From the NCBI RefSeq assembly GCF_029714425.1, contig NZ_CP121668.1:9135501-9199500 (forward strand): a stretch of DNA of 64,000 nt, in the 5' to 3' direction. The notes beneath the pieces are model-generated. The model made no database searches and was not told where the DNA came from. It saw nothing but the letters and a program-made list of their open reading frames with translations. Source of the DNA: Bradyrhizobium sp. CB2312. Its GTDB lineage: Bacteria; Pseudomonadota; Alphaproteobacteria; Rhizobiales; Xanthobacteraceae. A program made the position numbers and the translations under genes. Numbering within the stretch: the stretch's first letter is position 1; every line of letters begins with the position of its first letter. Below, in pieces: positions 33,727-41,668 of the stretch.

Positions 33727-34956
33727 ATGCCCGCTGTCACCGGCAAACTTGCGGCCGCGTCACTGGCGCTCGCGCTCATTGCGGCCTCGACCTCCACTGC
33801 ATCGGCCCAGAAGAAATACGATACCGGCGCCACCGACACCGAGATCAAGATCGGCAACATCATGCCCTACAGCGGACCGGCCTCCGCCTACGGCATCATC
33901 GGGCGGACCGAAACCGCCTATTTCAAGAAGATCAACGACGAGGGCGGCATCAACGGCCGCAAGATCAACTACATCTCTTACGACGACGCCTATTCGCCGC
34001 CGAAGACGGTGGAGCAGGCGCGCAAGCTGGTCGAGAGCGACGAGGTGCTGTTCATCTTCAACTCGCTCGGCACGCCGCCGAACTCGGCGATCCAGAAATA
34101 CATGAACTCGAAGAAGGTGCCGCAGCTGTTCGTCGCCACCGGCGCCACCAAGTGGAACGATCCGCAGAACTTCCCGTGGACCATGGGCTGGCAGCCCAAC
34201 TACCAGAGCGAGACGCAGATCTACGCGAAGTGGCTGCTCAAGAACAAGCCGGACGCCAAGATCGCCGTGCTCTACCAGAACGACGATTACGGCAAGGACT
34301 ACCTCAAAGGCCTGAAGGACGGCCTCGGCTCGAAAGCGGCCTCGATGATCGTGATGGAGGAGAGCTACGAGACCTCCGAGCCGACCATCGACAACCACAT
34401 CGTCAAGCTGAAATCGACCGGCGCCGACGTGTTCATGAACATCACGACGCCGAAATTCGCGGCGCAAGCGATCAAGAAGAATGCCGAGATCGGCTGGAAG
34501 CCGCTGCACTTCCTCAACAACGTCTCGGCCTCGGTCGGCAGCGTGATGAAGCCCGCCGGCTTCGAAAACGGCCAGGACATCATCTCGGCCGATTATCTCA
34601 AGGACGTGTCGGATCCGGAGTGGAACAACGATCCCGGCATGAAGGAATTCCTCGCCTTCATGACAAAATACTTCCCCGAAGGCGACAAGCTCGACAAGGG
34701 CACCATCGTCGGCTACGCCGTGGCGCAGACGCTGGTCCAGGTGCTGAAGCAATGCGGTGACAATCTCACCCGCGAGAACATCATGAAGCAGGCCGCCAGC
34801 CTGAAGGACTTCCGCACCGAGGCGCTGCTGCCGGGCATCCAGATCAACACCTCCGCGACCGACTTTGCGCCGATCAGCCAGCTCCGGCTCGAGAAGTTCA
34901 AGGGCGAGCGCTGGGAACTGTTCGGCGACGTGATCAGCGCCGACGTCGGCGGCTAA
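33727..34956 (+). CDS. ABC transporter solute-binding protein 3 of 3
   Basis: 409 residues, third paralogue: signal MPAVTGKLAAASLALALIAA, cleavage near ASAQ (about 27), then KKYDTGATDTEIKIGNIMPY. ATG at 33727 is preceded by AGGGAGATTGG. The mature protein keeps the same block order as the other two, with FNSLGTPPNSAIQKYMNSKK in the specificity lobe. A longer in-frame ORF start at 33652 would bury the signal peptide and is rejected. Followed by a repeat and then a terminator. Confidence 0.92.
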   Translation: MPAVTGKLAAASLALALIAASTSTASAQKKYDTGATDTEIKIGNIMPYSGPASAYGIIGRTETAYFKKINDEGGINGRKINYISYDDAYSPPKTVEQARKLVESDEVLFIFNSLGTPPNSAIQKYMNSKKVPQLFVATGATKWNDPQNFPWTMGWQPNYQSETQIYAKWLLKNKPDAKIAVLYQNDDYGKDYLKGLKDGLGSKAASMIVMEESYETSEPTIDNHIVKLKSTGADVFMNITTPKFAAQAIKKNAEIGWKPLHFLNNVSASVGSVMKPAGFENGQDIISADYLKDVSDPEWNNDPGMKEFLAFMTKYFPEGDKLDKGTIVGYAVAQTLVQVLKQCGDNLTRENIMKQAASLKDFRTEALLPGIQINTSATDFAPISQLRLEKFKGERWELFGDVISADVGG

Positions 34957-35056
34957 AGCGCGATGAGATCAGGATGAATCGTCATCGCGCTTTAGGTTGT
35001 TGTTTACGCATGATCTTTCCGGAAAACCGCTGCGCACTTTTCCGGATCATGCTTTA
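34954..35056. repeat. Double-hairpin intergenic repeat, family F
   Basis: AAAGCGCGATGA pairs with TCATCGCGCTTT, and GCATGATCTTTCCGGAAAA pairs with TTTTCCGGATCATGC. I recall similar sequences as common in Rhizobiales intergenic DNA. It lies between binding protein 3 and its terminator. Confidence 0.8.
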
Positions 35057-35081
35057 GCCGGACGACGCACGCGACGCTTCA

Positions 35082-35117
35082 AGCCCCCTGCGAGACGATC
35101 GCAGGGGGCTTTTGTTT
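35082..35117 (+). terminator. Rho-independent terminator after binding protein 3
   Basis: AGCCCCCTGCGA-GACGA-TCGCAGGGGGCT, twelve pairs, followed by TTTGTTT. Placed about 125 bases after the stop with a repeat in between, so the repeat may have inserted between gene and terminator. Confidence 0.9.
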
Positions 35118-35249
35118 GCGCGCCGATTATGATCACGCGATTGCACAATCGAATGATGGTAAAGCCTGCTTACGCTTTGGCGCCCGATGCGCTAGGCATG
35201 TGAACGGCGTTCGCCGCCAGCCTGTTCTGTCCGCTTAGGGCTTTTCGTC

Positions 35250-36533
35250 ATGACCGACCGACGTCCCCTGCTCCGCGCGCTCTACGACGCCGCCGTTGCC
35301 GCCGCCCATCCGAGCACGATCCTGGCGCCGCATCTGCGCCCCCTGCCGAAGGGGCGCGTGATCTGCCTTGCCGCCGGCAAGGGCGCCGGCGCGATGGCCG
35401 CCGCGGCGGAGCGGCATTATCTCGACACGCTGGGGCTGGCGCCGGAGCGCCTCGTCGGCATCGCCACCACGCGGCACGGCTACGGCGTGCCGACGCGCCG
35501 CATCCGCGTGGTCGAGGCCGGCCATCCCGTGCCGGACGAAGCTGGCCTCAAGGGCGCGGCCGACACGCTCGCGCTCGCGAGCGAGGCCGGCCCCGATGAT
35601 CTGCTGCTGGTGCTGCTCACCGGCGGCGGCTCGGCGAACTGGATCGCGCCGGTGGACGGCATCAGCTTTGCGCAGAAGCAGGCGGTCAACAAGGCGCTGC
35701 TGCGCTCCGGCGCGCCGATCGGCGAGATGAACACGGTGCGCAAGCATCTGTCGCGCATCAAGGGCGGGCGGCTGGCGCGCGCCGGCAAGAATGCCGCCGA
35801 GATCGTCACGCTCGCGATCTCCGACGTGCCGCATGACGATCCCTCCGCGATCGCCTCCGGTCCCACCGTGCCCGATCCGACCACGCTGGCGGATGCGCGC
35901 GCGATCGTGGCGAAATACAAGCTCGCCATCGACGATGCCGTCCGCCGCGCGCTTGACGATCCCGCCAACGAAAGCTGCAAGGCTGATGATGCCGCCTTCG
36001 CGCGCGCGACGTTCGAGCTGATCGCGCGTCCCAAGCAGTCGCTCGACGCGGCGGTGAAGCTTGCGCAAGAAGCCGGCTACGAGACCATCGATCTCGGCGC
36101 CGACCTCGAGGGCGAAGCCCGCGAGGTCGCGGCCGAGCACGCCAAGCTCGCGCTTCAAGCCCGCGCGCGAGGCAAACGCGTCGCGATCCTCTCCGGCGGC
36201 GAGCTCACGGTCACCGTGCGCGGCAATGGCCGTGGCGGCCCCAACCAGGAATATGCGCTGGCGCTCGCCGACCTGCTGCAAGACACGCCTGACATCGCGG
36301 CGCTCGCCGGCGACACCGACGGCGCCGATGGCGGCGCCGGCCACCCGACCGATCCCGCCGGCGCGCTGATCGATGCGGCGACGTTTGCCAAGATGAAGGC
36401 GCTGGGGCTTCAGGCGCAGGCCTCTCTCGACAACAACGATGCCACCACGTTCTTCGAGGCTACGGGGGATCTCTTGCAGCCGGGCCCGACGCTGACCAAC
36501 GTCAACGACATCCGTGTGATCCTGGTGGATTAG
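35250..36533 (+). CDS. Glycerate kinase, MOFRL/GckA type
   Basis: 427-residue class-II glycerate 2-kinase (older name hydroxypyruvate reductase TtuD). The N-terminal DUF4147 domain shows LAAGKGAGAMAAAAERHY, VVEAGHPVPDEAGL, LLVLLTGGGSANWIAPVDG and NTVRKHLSRIKGGRLA; the C-terminal MOFRL domain shows AILSGGELTVTVRGNGRGGPNQEYALALA and GDTDGADGGAGHPTDPAGALID. It feeds glycerate into lower glycolysis. No clear operon partner; the hyf-like genes are convergent. Confidence 0.92.
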   Translation: MTDRRPLLRALYDAAVAAAHPSTILAPHLRPLPKGRVICLAAGKGAGAMAAAAERHYLDTLGLAPERLVGIATTRHGYGVPTRRIRVVEAGHPVPDEAGLKGAADTLALASEAGPDDLLLVLLTGGGSANWIAPVDGISFAQKQAVNKALLRSGAPIGEMNTVRKHLSRIKGGRLARAGKNAAEIVTLAISDVPHDDPSAIASGPTVPDPTTLADARAIVAKYKLAIDDAVRRALDDPANESCKADDAAFARATFELIARPKQSLDAAVKLAQEAGYETIDLGADLEGEAREVAAEHAKLALQARARGKRVAILSGGELTVTVRGNGRGGPNQEYALALADLLQDTPDIAALAGDTDGADGGAGHPTDPAGALIDAATFAKMKALGLQAQASLDNNDATTFFEATGDLLQPGPTLTNVNDIRVILVD

Positions 36534-36570
36534 GCGCGCCCTGTTCGACGCCACCGCGGCCTGACCCGGC

Positions 36571-37095
36571 TTACCGCTTGCCGCTGACGTGCTCCAGCAG
36601 TGCAAGCAGGCCCTTCAACAGGTCCGTCGGCGACGGCGGGCAGCCCTTGATGTGCAGATCCACCGGAATGGTCTCGGACACGCCGCCAACGCAGGCGTAG
36701 CTGCCTCTGAAAAGACCGCCATCGATAGCGCAGCCGCCGACCGCGACGACCCATTTCGGATCGGGCGTCGCATTGTACGTCCGCTCGAGCGCCTGTCGCA
36801 TGTTTTTCGTCACCGGACCCGTGACCAGCAGCACGTCGGCATGGCGTGGCGATGCGACGAAGCGCAGGCCGAAACGTTCGACGTCGTAGAAGGCGTTGGA
36901 CAGCGCGTGGATCTCCAGTTCGCAGCCGTTGCAGGACCCGGCATCGACCTCGCGAATGGCAAGAGAACGCCCCAGCGTGGCCTGGGCAGCGCGATCGACT
37001 TTCGCGGCGAGCTCGGCCAGTGCCGAATCGTCCGGCGCCGGCGCGGGCTCCGTCAGCGAACCATAGGTGAGGCTTTCGAGCAGGGTCTTGCGCAT
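36571..37095 (-). CDS. hyfI: Hyf-like small subunit (NuoB homologue)
   Basis: 174 residues, NuoB/HyfI family. Four cysteines for a [4Fe-4S] cluster are present: C55 and C58 in SCNGCE, C122 in GGCAIDGG and C152 in KGCPPSP, so the cluster equivalent to N2 should form. It would sit between the large subunit and the membrane arm. Last gene of the six-gene operon; starts three bases after the large-subunit stop. No ferredoxin-like (HyfA/HyfH) subunit is encoded nearby. Confidence 0.9.
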   Translation of the reverse strand: MRKTLLESLTYGSLTEPAPAPDDSALAELAAKVDRAAQATLGRSLAIREVDAGSCNGCELEIHALSNAFYDVERFGLRFVASPRHADVLLVTGPVTKNMRQALERTYNATPDPKWVVAVGGCAIDGGLFRGSYACVGGVSETIPVDLHIKGCPPSPTDLLKGLLALLEHVSGKR

Positions 37096-37098
37096 GGC

Positions 37099-38607
37099 TT
37101 AGAGGTCCGCGCCAGAATAGGAACAGTTGAACGACTTATTGCAGAGCGGGAAGTCGGCAATGATGTTGCCCTCGATTGCGGTCTCCAGCAGCGGCCACTG
37201 GAACCACGACGCATCGCGCAGATGGCAGCGTTCGACGCGCAACTCGCCATCGAGCCGCAGCCACGCCAGAACGTCGCCGCGGAAGGCCTCCGTCAGCGCC
37301 AGACCTTCGCATCCGCCGCGCCCTGCCGGCGGTGCGTTCCTGATCTCGCCTGGCTCCATCAGGTCGAGCATCTGCGCGATCAGTTCGACGCTCTGCTCGA
37401 CCTCGCGGATGCGGATCCAGACCCGCGCGTTGACATCGCCGGCTTCCAGCACCGGCACCTCGAACGACAATTGATCGTAGGGCGCGTAAGCAAACGTGCG
37501 GCGTGCATCGAAATCGCGGCCCGAGGCACGGCCGACATAGCCGCCGGCGCCGAACTGCCGCGCATAGTCCGCCTTCACGATCCCGGTCGTGACGGTGCGG
37601 TCCTGCAAGGATGCGGTGTTGTCGTAGAGCTCGATCAGGCGCGGAAATACCTTTCGGATCTCGGCGAGCAGAGCCCGCATGGCGGGGATGCCGTCCGCCG
37701 AGACGTCGCGCGCCACGCCGCCGGGTACGATGACGTCCATCATCAGGCGATGACCGAAGGCCGTGTCCGCCGCCCGCAGGCAGCGCTCGCGCAAGATGCC
37801 GGTCTGGGCGTGCATCAGCGCAAAGGACGCGTCATTACAGATCGCGCCGATATCGCCGAAATGATTGGCGAGCCGCTCGACTTCCGCCATCAGCGCCCGC
37901 AAAAAGATCGCGCGCCGCGGCACCTGGATGTCGAGCGCCGCTTCCGCCGCGCGGGCAAAGGCGAAGGCGTAGGCCACCGCGCTGTCGCCGGAGGTACGGT
38001 TGGCGAGCTTTGCCGCGGCCTCGAGATTCGCGCCTTGCATCAGCAACTCGATGCCCTTGTGGGTGTAGCCGAGCCACTGCTCCAGCCGCACCACATGCTC
38101 GCCATTGGCGGTGAAGCGGAAATGGCCGGGCTCGATGATCCCGGCATGGACGGGGCCGACCGCCACCTGGTGTAACGCCTCACCCTCGGCCGGCAGGAAC
38201 TGGTACGGCCGCACCTCGCGCGATGCGTTACGGCCGGAGAGCGGATAGGATTGGCCCCAGGCATCGTGATCGAGCCATGGCCGCAGATCGTCGGCGGCAC
38301 TTGGAACAAGCCCGAACAGATCATGGATGGTCCGTTCCAGCCGTAGCGCGGGCAGATGACGGCTGGCGACGCTTGGAAATGCGCCGGCCGTACACTCGTA
38401 GGTGACGACCGCGACATCGGCCGAGCCGCCATCGAGCAGCGCCAGATGCACTGCGGCTGGCTCGCCCCAGAAGCCAAGCAGTGTGAGGCCTCCCTCGACC
38501 AGTCGATCGATCGCGGCCTGCCAGCCCGCCTCCGTCACGACCGCGCGCGGCCAGGGCCGGTGCGACAAGATCGCATTGACATGGGGGATGCTGTCGAGGA
38601 TGCCCAT
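37099..38607 (-). CDS. hyfG: Hyf-like large subunit lacking N-terminal NiFe cysteines
   Basis: 502 residues, fused NuoC-like (1-150) and NuoD/hydrogenase-like (about 155-502) regions. True [NiFe] large subunits have RxCGxC near the first conserved His; here the position reads NRTSGDSAVAYA (203-214), with no cysteine. Near the C terminus C489 and C495 remain in FPLCNKSFNCSYSG but not as a DPCxxC motif. A Ni-Fe site therefore seems impossible, and the complex is better viewed as energy-converting-hydrogenase-related. TGIVKADYARQFGAGGYVGRASG is a quinone/proton-channel-like segment. Substrate is unknown. Confidence 0.9.
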   Translation of the reverse strand: MGILDSIPHVNAILSHRPWPRAVVTEAGWQAAIDRLVEGGLTLLGFWGEPAAVHLALLDGGSADVAVVTYECTAGAFPSVASRHLPALRLERTIHDLFGLVPSAADDLRPWLDHDAWGQSYPLSGRNASREVRPYQFLPAEGEALHQVAVGPVHAGIIEPGHFRFTANGEHVVRLEQWLGYTHKGIELLMQGANLEAAAKLANRTSGDSAVAYAFAFARAAEAALDIQVPRRAIFLRALMAEVERLANHFGDIGAICNDASFALMHAQTGILRERCLRAADTAFGHRLMMDVIVPGGVARDVSADGIPAMRALLAEIRKVFPRLIELYDNTASLQDRTVTTGIVKADYARQFGAGGYVGRASGRDFDARRTFAYAPYDQLSFEVPVLEAGDVNARVWIRIREVEQSVELIAQMLDLMEPGEIRNAPPAGRGGCEGLALTEAFRGDVLAWLRLDGELRVERCHLRDASWFQWPLLETAIEGNIIADFPLCNKSFNCSYSGADL

Positions 38608-38610
38608 CGC

Positions 38611-40050
38611 TTACCCCAGGAGCTTCGCGACGTTCTGGAAGCCGGTGACCAGCACCGGCGGCAGATAGATGCCGGCCATCATGACCAATCCGAGGTGCGT
38701 GAACATTGGCACATAGGAGGCCTCCGCGGGCGCCGTCTTGCCTTTAGGCTCGCCGAACATCACCGCGCCGATCCGCAAGACAAGCCCGCCGAGCGCGATG
38801 ATGATGCCGAGCACCAGGATCACCGTCAGCCAGGGCGCGCGGGCGAAGGTCGAGCTCACCACCAGAAACTCGCTCATGAAGATGCCGAGCGGCGGCAGCC
38901 CGACGATGGCGATGACGCCGAGCATCAGGCCCCATCCGAGCACGGGATTGGTCACCGTGAGCCCGCCGATGTCAGCGATCTTCTGTGTGCCCTTGACCTG
39001 TGCGATGTGGCCCACCGCGAAGAAGATTGCCGACTTGGTCAGCGAATGCATGATCATGTGCAACAGCCCTGCGAAATTCGCGAGCGGCCCGCCCATGCCG
39101 AAGGCGAAGACGATGATGCCCATATGCTCGATCGAGGAATAGGCAAACATCCGCTTGATGTCGCGGCGCCGGTACAGCATCAGCGCGGCGAAGATCACCG
39201 AGATCAGACCCATGGTCACCATCAGTGGACCCGGCGTGATCGCCGCGGAGTTGACCGCGAGCATCATCTTGAAGCGCAGGAGCGCATAGAGCGCGACATT
39301 GAGCAACAGGCCGGACAGCACCGCCGAGATCGGCGTCGGGCCCTCGGCATGCGCATCCGGCAGCCAAGCGTGCAGCGGTGCGAGACCGACCTTGGTGCCG
39401 TAGCCGAGCAGGAGGAAGACGAAGGCGACGTTGAGCAACGCCGAGTCGAACTGTGCGGCGTGCTTCACCAGCACCGTCCACACCATGCCGTCCATCCCCT
39501 CGCCCACCACGGGGCGCGCCGCCATATAGACCAGGATCGTCCCGAACAGCGCGAGCGCGATGCCGACGCTTCCGAGGATGAAATATTTCCAGGCCGCCTC
39601 CAGCGCCTCATGGGTGCGGTAGATGCCGACCATCAGCACGGTCGTCAGCGTCGCCATCTCGATCGCGACCCACATCAGGCCGATATTGTTGGCGATCAGC
39701 GCGAGGTTCATCGCGAACATCAGCATCTGGTACATCGCGTGATAGAAGCGCAGGAAGGCCGGCGTCAGCCGCCCGATCTCGATCTCGTGATGGATGTAGC
39801 TCGCGCTGAACACCGATGTCGTGAAGCCGACGAAGGTCGTCAGCACGATGAAGACCTTGTTGAGGTCGTCAAGCAGCAGATATTGTCCCGACGTCGTCTC
39901 GATCACGAACAGCAACAGCGAGGTGAGGAACGTCGCGAGCGCCGCAACGACGTTGAGCTTCGCCGTCAGCAGGTAGCCTGGCAGGATCGCGAGCAGCGTG
40001 GCCGAGATGGCCGGGATCAGGAGGATCGCACCGAGCGCATCGATCGTCAT
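38611..40050 (-). CDS. hyfF: Hyf-like membrane subunit F (antiporter-type)
   Basis: 479 residues with about 13-14 membrane segments, proton-translocating NuoL/M/N family. GLAPLHAWLPDAHAEGPTPISAVLSGLLLNVALYALLR carries the conserved Lys/His helix, and MFAYSSIEHMGIIVFAFGMGG follows. It overlaps the HyfE gene by four bases at the start and lies three bases before the large-subunit gene. Confidence 0.93.
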   Translation of the reverse strand: MTIDALGAILLIPAISATLLAILPGYLLTAKLNVVAALATFLTSLLLFVIETTSGQYLLLDDLNKVFIVLTTFVGFTTSVFSASYIHHEIEIGRLTPAFLRFYHAMYQMLMFAMNLALIANNIGLMWVAIEMATLTTVLMVGIYRTHEALEAAWKYFILGSVGIALALFGTILVYMAARPVVGEGMDGMVWTVLVKHAAQFDSALLNVAFVFLLLGYGTKVGLAPLHAWLPDAHAEGPTPISAVLSGLLLNVALYALLRFKMMLAVNSAAITPGPLMVTMGLISVIFAALMLYRRRDIKRMFAYSSIEHMGIIVFAFGMGGPLANFAGLLHMIMHSLTKSAIFFAVGHIAQVKGTQKIADIGGLTVTNPVLGWGLMLGVIAIVGLPPLGIFMSEFLVVSSTFARAPWLTVILVLGIIIALGGLVLRIGAVMFGEPKGKTAPAEASYVPMFTHLGLVMMAGIYLPPVLVTGFQNVAKLLG

Positions 40051-40709
40051 CGCCGCTCTCCCCTGAAGCGATCGAGCGCCTGCACGTCCACGCTGTCAAA
40101 ACGCTCGCGGATGCGGAACAGGAAGATGCCGATCACGATGAAGGCGATCAGCACCGAGAAGGCGACGCTGATCTCGACCACCAGCGGCATGCCTTTCGCG
40201 CCGGTTGCCGCCAGCACCAGCCCGTTCTCCAGCGACATGAAGCCGACGACCTGGCTCACCGCGTTGCGCCGCGTCACCATGATCAGGAGCCCCAGCAGCA
40301 CCACAGACAACGCAAAGGCAAGGTCCTCGCGCGCCAGCGCGTCGGCACCCGGGGTAACGCGCAGCATCACCACCATCGACAGCGCGACGAGCCCGATGCC
40401 GGCCATCATGGTCAGCCCGATGCTGATCACGTTCTCGATCTCGCGGTGGATGCCGAGCCGCTTGATGATCCGGTGCAGCGCGACCGGGATGATGATGGCC
40501 TTGAAGACCAGTGCGATCAGCGCCGTGACATAGAGATGCGGCGCGTGCTGCACATAGGCCTGCCAGGCGACCGACAGCGCCAGCACGCCGGCGTGCAGCG
40601 CATAGACGTTGAGCAGCGCATAGAGCCGGTCCTGGTAGAGCATCATGAAACTTGCCAGCACGAGAGACCCGGCGAGCAGATGCGCGATATCGAATTGCAG
40701 GCTGCTCAT
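40047..40709 (-). CDS. hyfE: Hyf-like membrane subunit E
   Basis: 220 residues, about six hydrophobic segments. MSSLQFDIAHLLAGSLVLASFMMLYQDRLYALLNVYALHAG is the N terminus; the second half (NAVSQVVGFMSLENGLVLAATGAKGMPLVVEISVAFSVLIAFIVIGIFLFRI) resembles NuoK. ATG at 40709 is placed one codon after the HyfC stop region. A longer overlapping frame upstream is a shadow of the HyfC gene. Confidence 0.9.
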   Translation of the reverse strand: MSSLQFDIAHLLAGSLVLASFMMLYQDRLYALLNVYALHAGVLALSVAWQAYVQHAPHLYVTALIALVFKAIIIPVALHRIIKRLGIHREIENVISIGLTMMAGIGLVALSMVVMLRVTPGADALAREDLAFALSVVLLGLLIMVTRRNAVSQVVGFMSLENGLVLAATGAKGMPLVVEISVAFSVLIAFIVIGIFLFRIRERFDSVDVQALDRFRGERR

Positions 40710-40711
40710 CA

Positions 40712-41668
40712 CTAGAGACTCCCGGACACAAAGCGCAACAGGGTGGCAAGCAGCGCCAGCATCAGCGCCGCGCCCAGGAACTCGGGGATCCTGAATACCC
40801 GCATCTTGGCGATCGACGTCTCGAAGACGGCGAGCAGGAAGCCGAGGACCACGAGCTTGCCGAGATAGAGCAGCGCACCAAGGCTCAATCTCGCAACGCT
40901 TGCATCCGCTGTCGCCGTTCCCCAGGGCAGGAACACGCAGGCGATCAGTGAAACATAGAGCAGGAGCTTGAGCTGCGACGACAGGTCGACCAGCGCGAGA
41001 TGCCGCGCCGAATATTCCAGCACCATGGCCTCGTGCACCATGGTGAGTTCGAGATGGGTGGCCGGATTGTCGACGGGGATGCGGGCATTCTCCGCCAGCG
41101 CCACGACGGTCAGCGCGACGAAGGCCATGCCAAGCGACACGCGCAGGCCGACCGCGTCCGAGCCCATGAATTCGGCGACGTAGGCGAGCTGGGTTGAGCC
41201 CGCGATCATCGCGACCGAGAAGACGGTGATCAGCATTGCAGGCTCGGCGAGCGATGCGATCATCACCTCGCGACTGGAGCCGATGCCGCCGAAGGCGGTG
41301 CCGACGTCCATGCCGGCGAGCGCCTGGAAGAAACGCGCGCTGCCGAGCAGTGCGATGATCGCGATAAGGTCGGCGGTCCACGAGAACAGGAGCCCGCTGC
41401 CGAAGGTCGGCACCAGCGAGGCCGCGACCCAGGTGCCTGCGAACATCAGATAGGGAATGACGCGGAACAGCCAAGAGGCGTTGTCTGCCAGCACGACGTC
41501 CTTGCGCATCAGGCGGATGAGATCTCGATAGGGCTGCAGGAGCGGCGGACCGCGCCGACGCAACAGCCGCGCCTTCACCTTGCGGACGAAGCCGGTGAGC
41601 AATGGCGCAAGCAGCAGCACGAGGCACATCTGGACGCCTTGCGAGAGGATGTCGCGAAGCGTGGTCAT
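40712..41668 (-). CDS. hyfC: Hyf-like membrane subunit C (NuoH homologue)
   Basis: 318 residues, eight predicted membrane helices. Shows the NuoH-like PLLQPYRDLIRLMRKD amphipathic loop, SLAEPAMLITVFSVAMIAG and ENARIPVDNPATHLELTMVHEAMVLEYSARHLAL, the charged loop that couples the peripheral arm to proton transport. ATG at 41668 overlaps the HyfB stop by four bases. Confidence 0.92.
   Translation of the reverse strand: MTTLRDILSQGVQMCLVLLLAPLLTGFVRKVKARLLRRRGPPLLQPYRDLIRLMRKDVVLADNASWLFRVIPYLMFAGTWVAASLVPTFGSGLLFSWTADLIAIIALLGSARFFQALAGMDVGTAFGGIGSSREVMIASLAEPAMLITVFSVAMIAGSTQLAYVAEFMGSDAVGLRVSLGMAFVALTVVALAENARIPVDNPATHLELTMVHEAMVLEYSARHLALVDLSSQLKLLLYVSLIACVFLPWGTATADASVARLSLGALLYLGKLVVLGFLLAVFETSIAKMRVFRIPEFLGAALMLALLATLLRFVSGSL

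Noticed and set aside
38356..40533. 725-codon open frame opposite the hyf-like genes
   Set aside because: Strongly charged His/Arg/Asp-rich low-complexity translation, antisense to hydrophobic membrane protein genes, which is what such antisense frames look like.
40047..41627. 526-codon reading of the HyfE gene
   Set aside because: The upstream 306 codons are out-of-frame translation of the HyfC gene; the family N terminus starts at the ATG at 40709.
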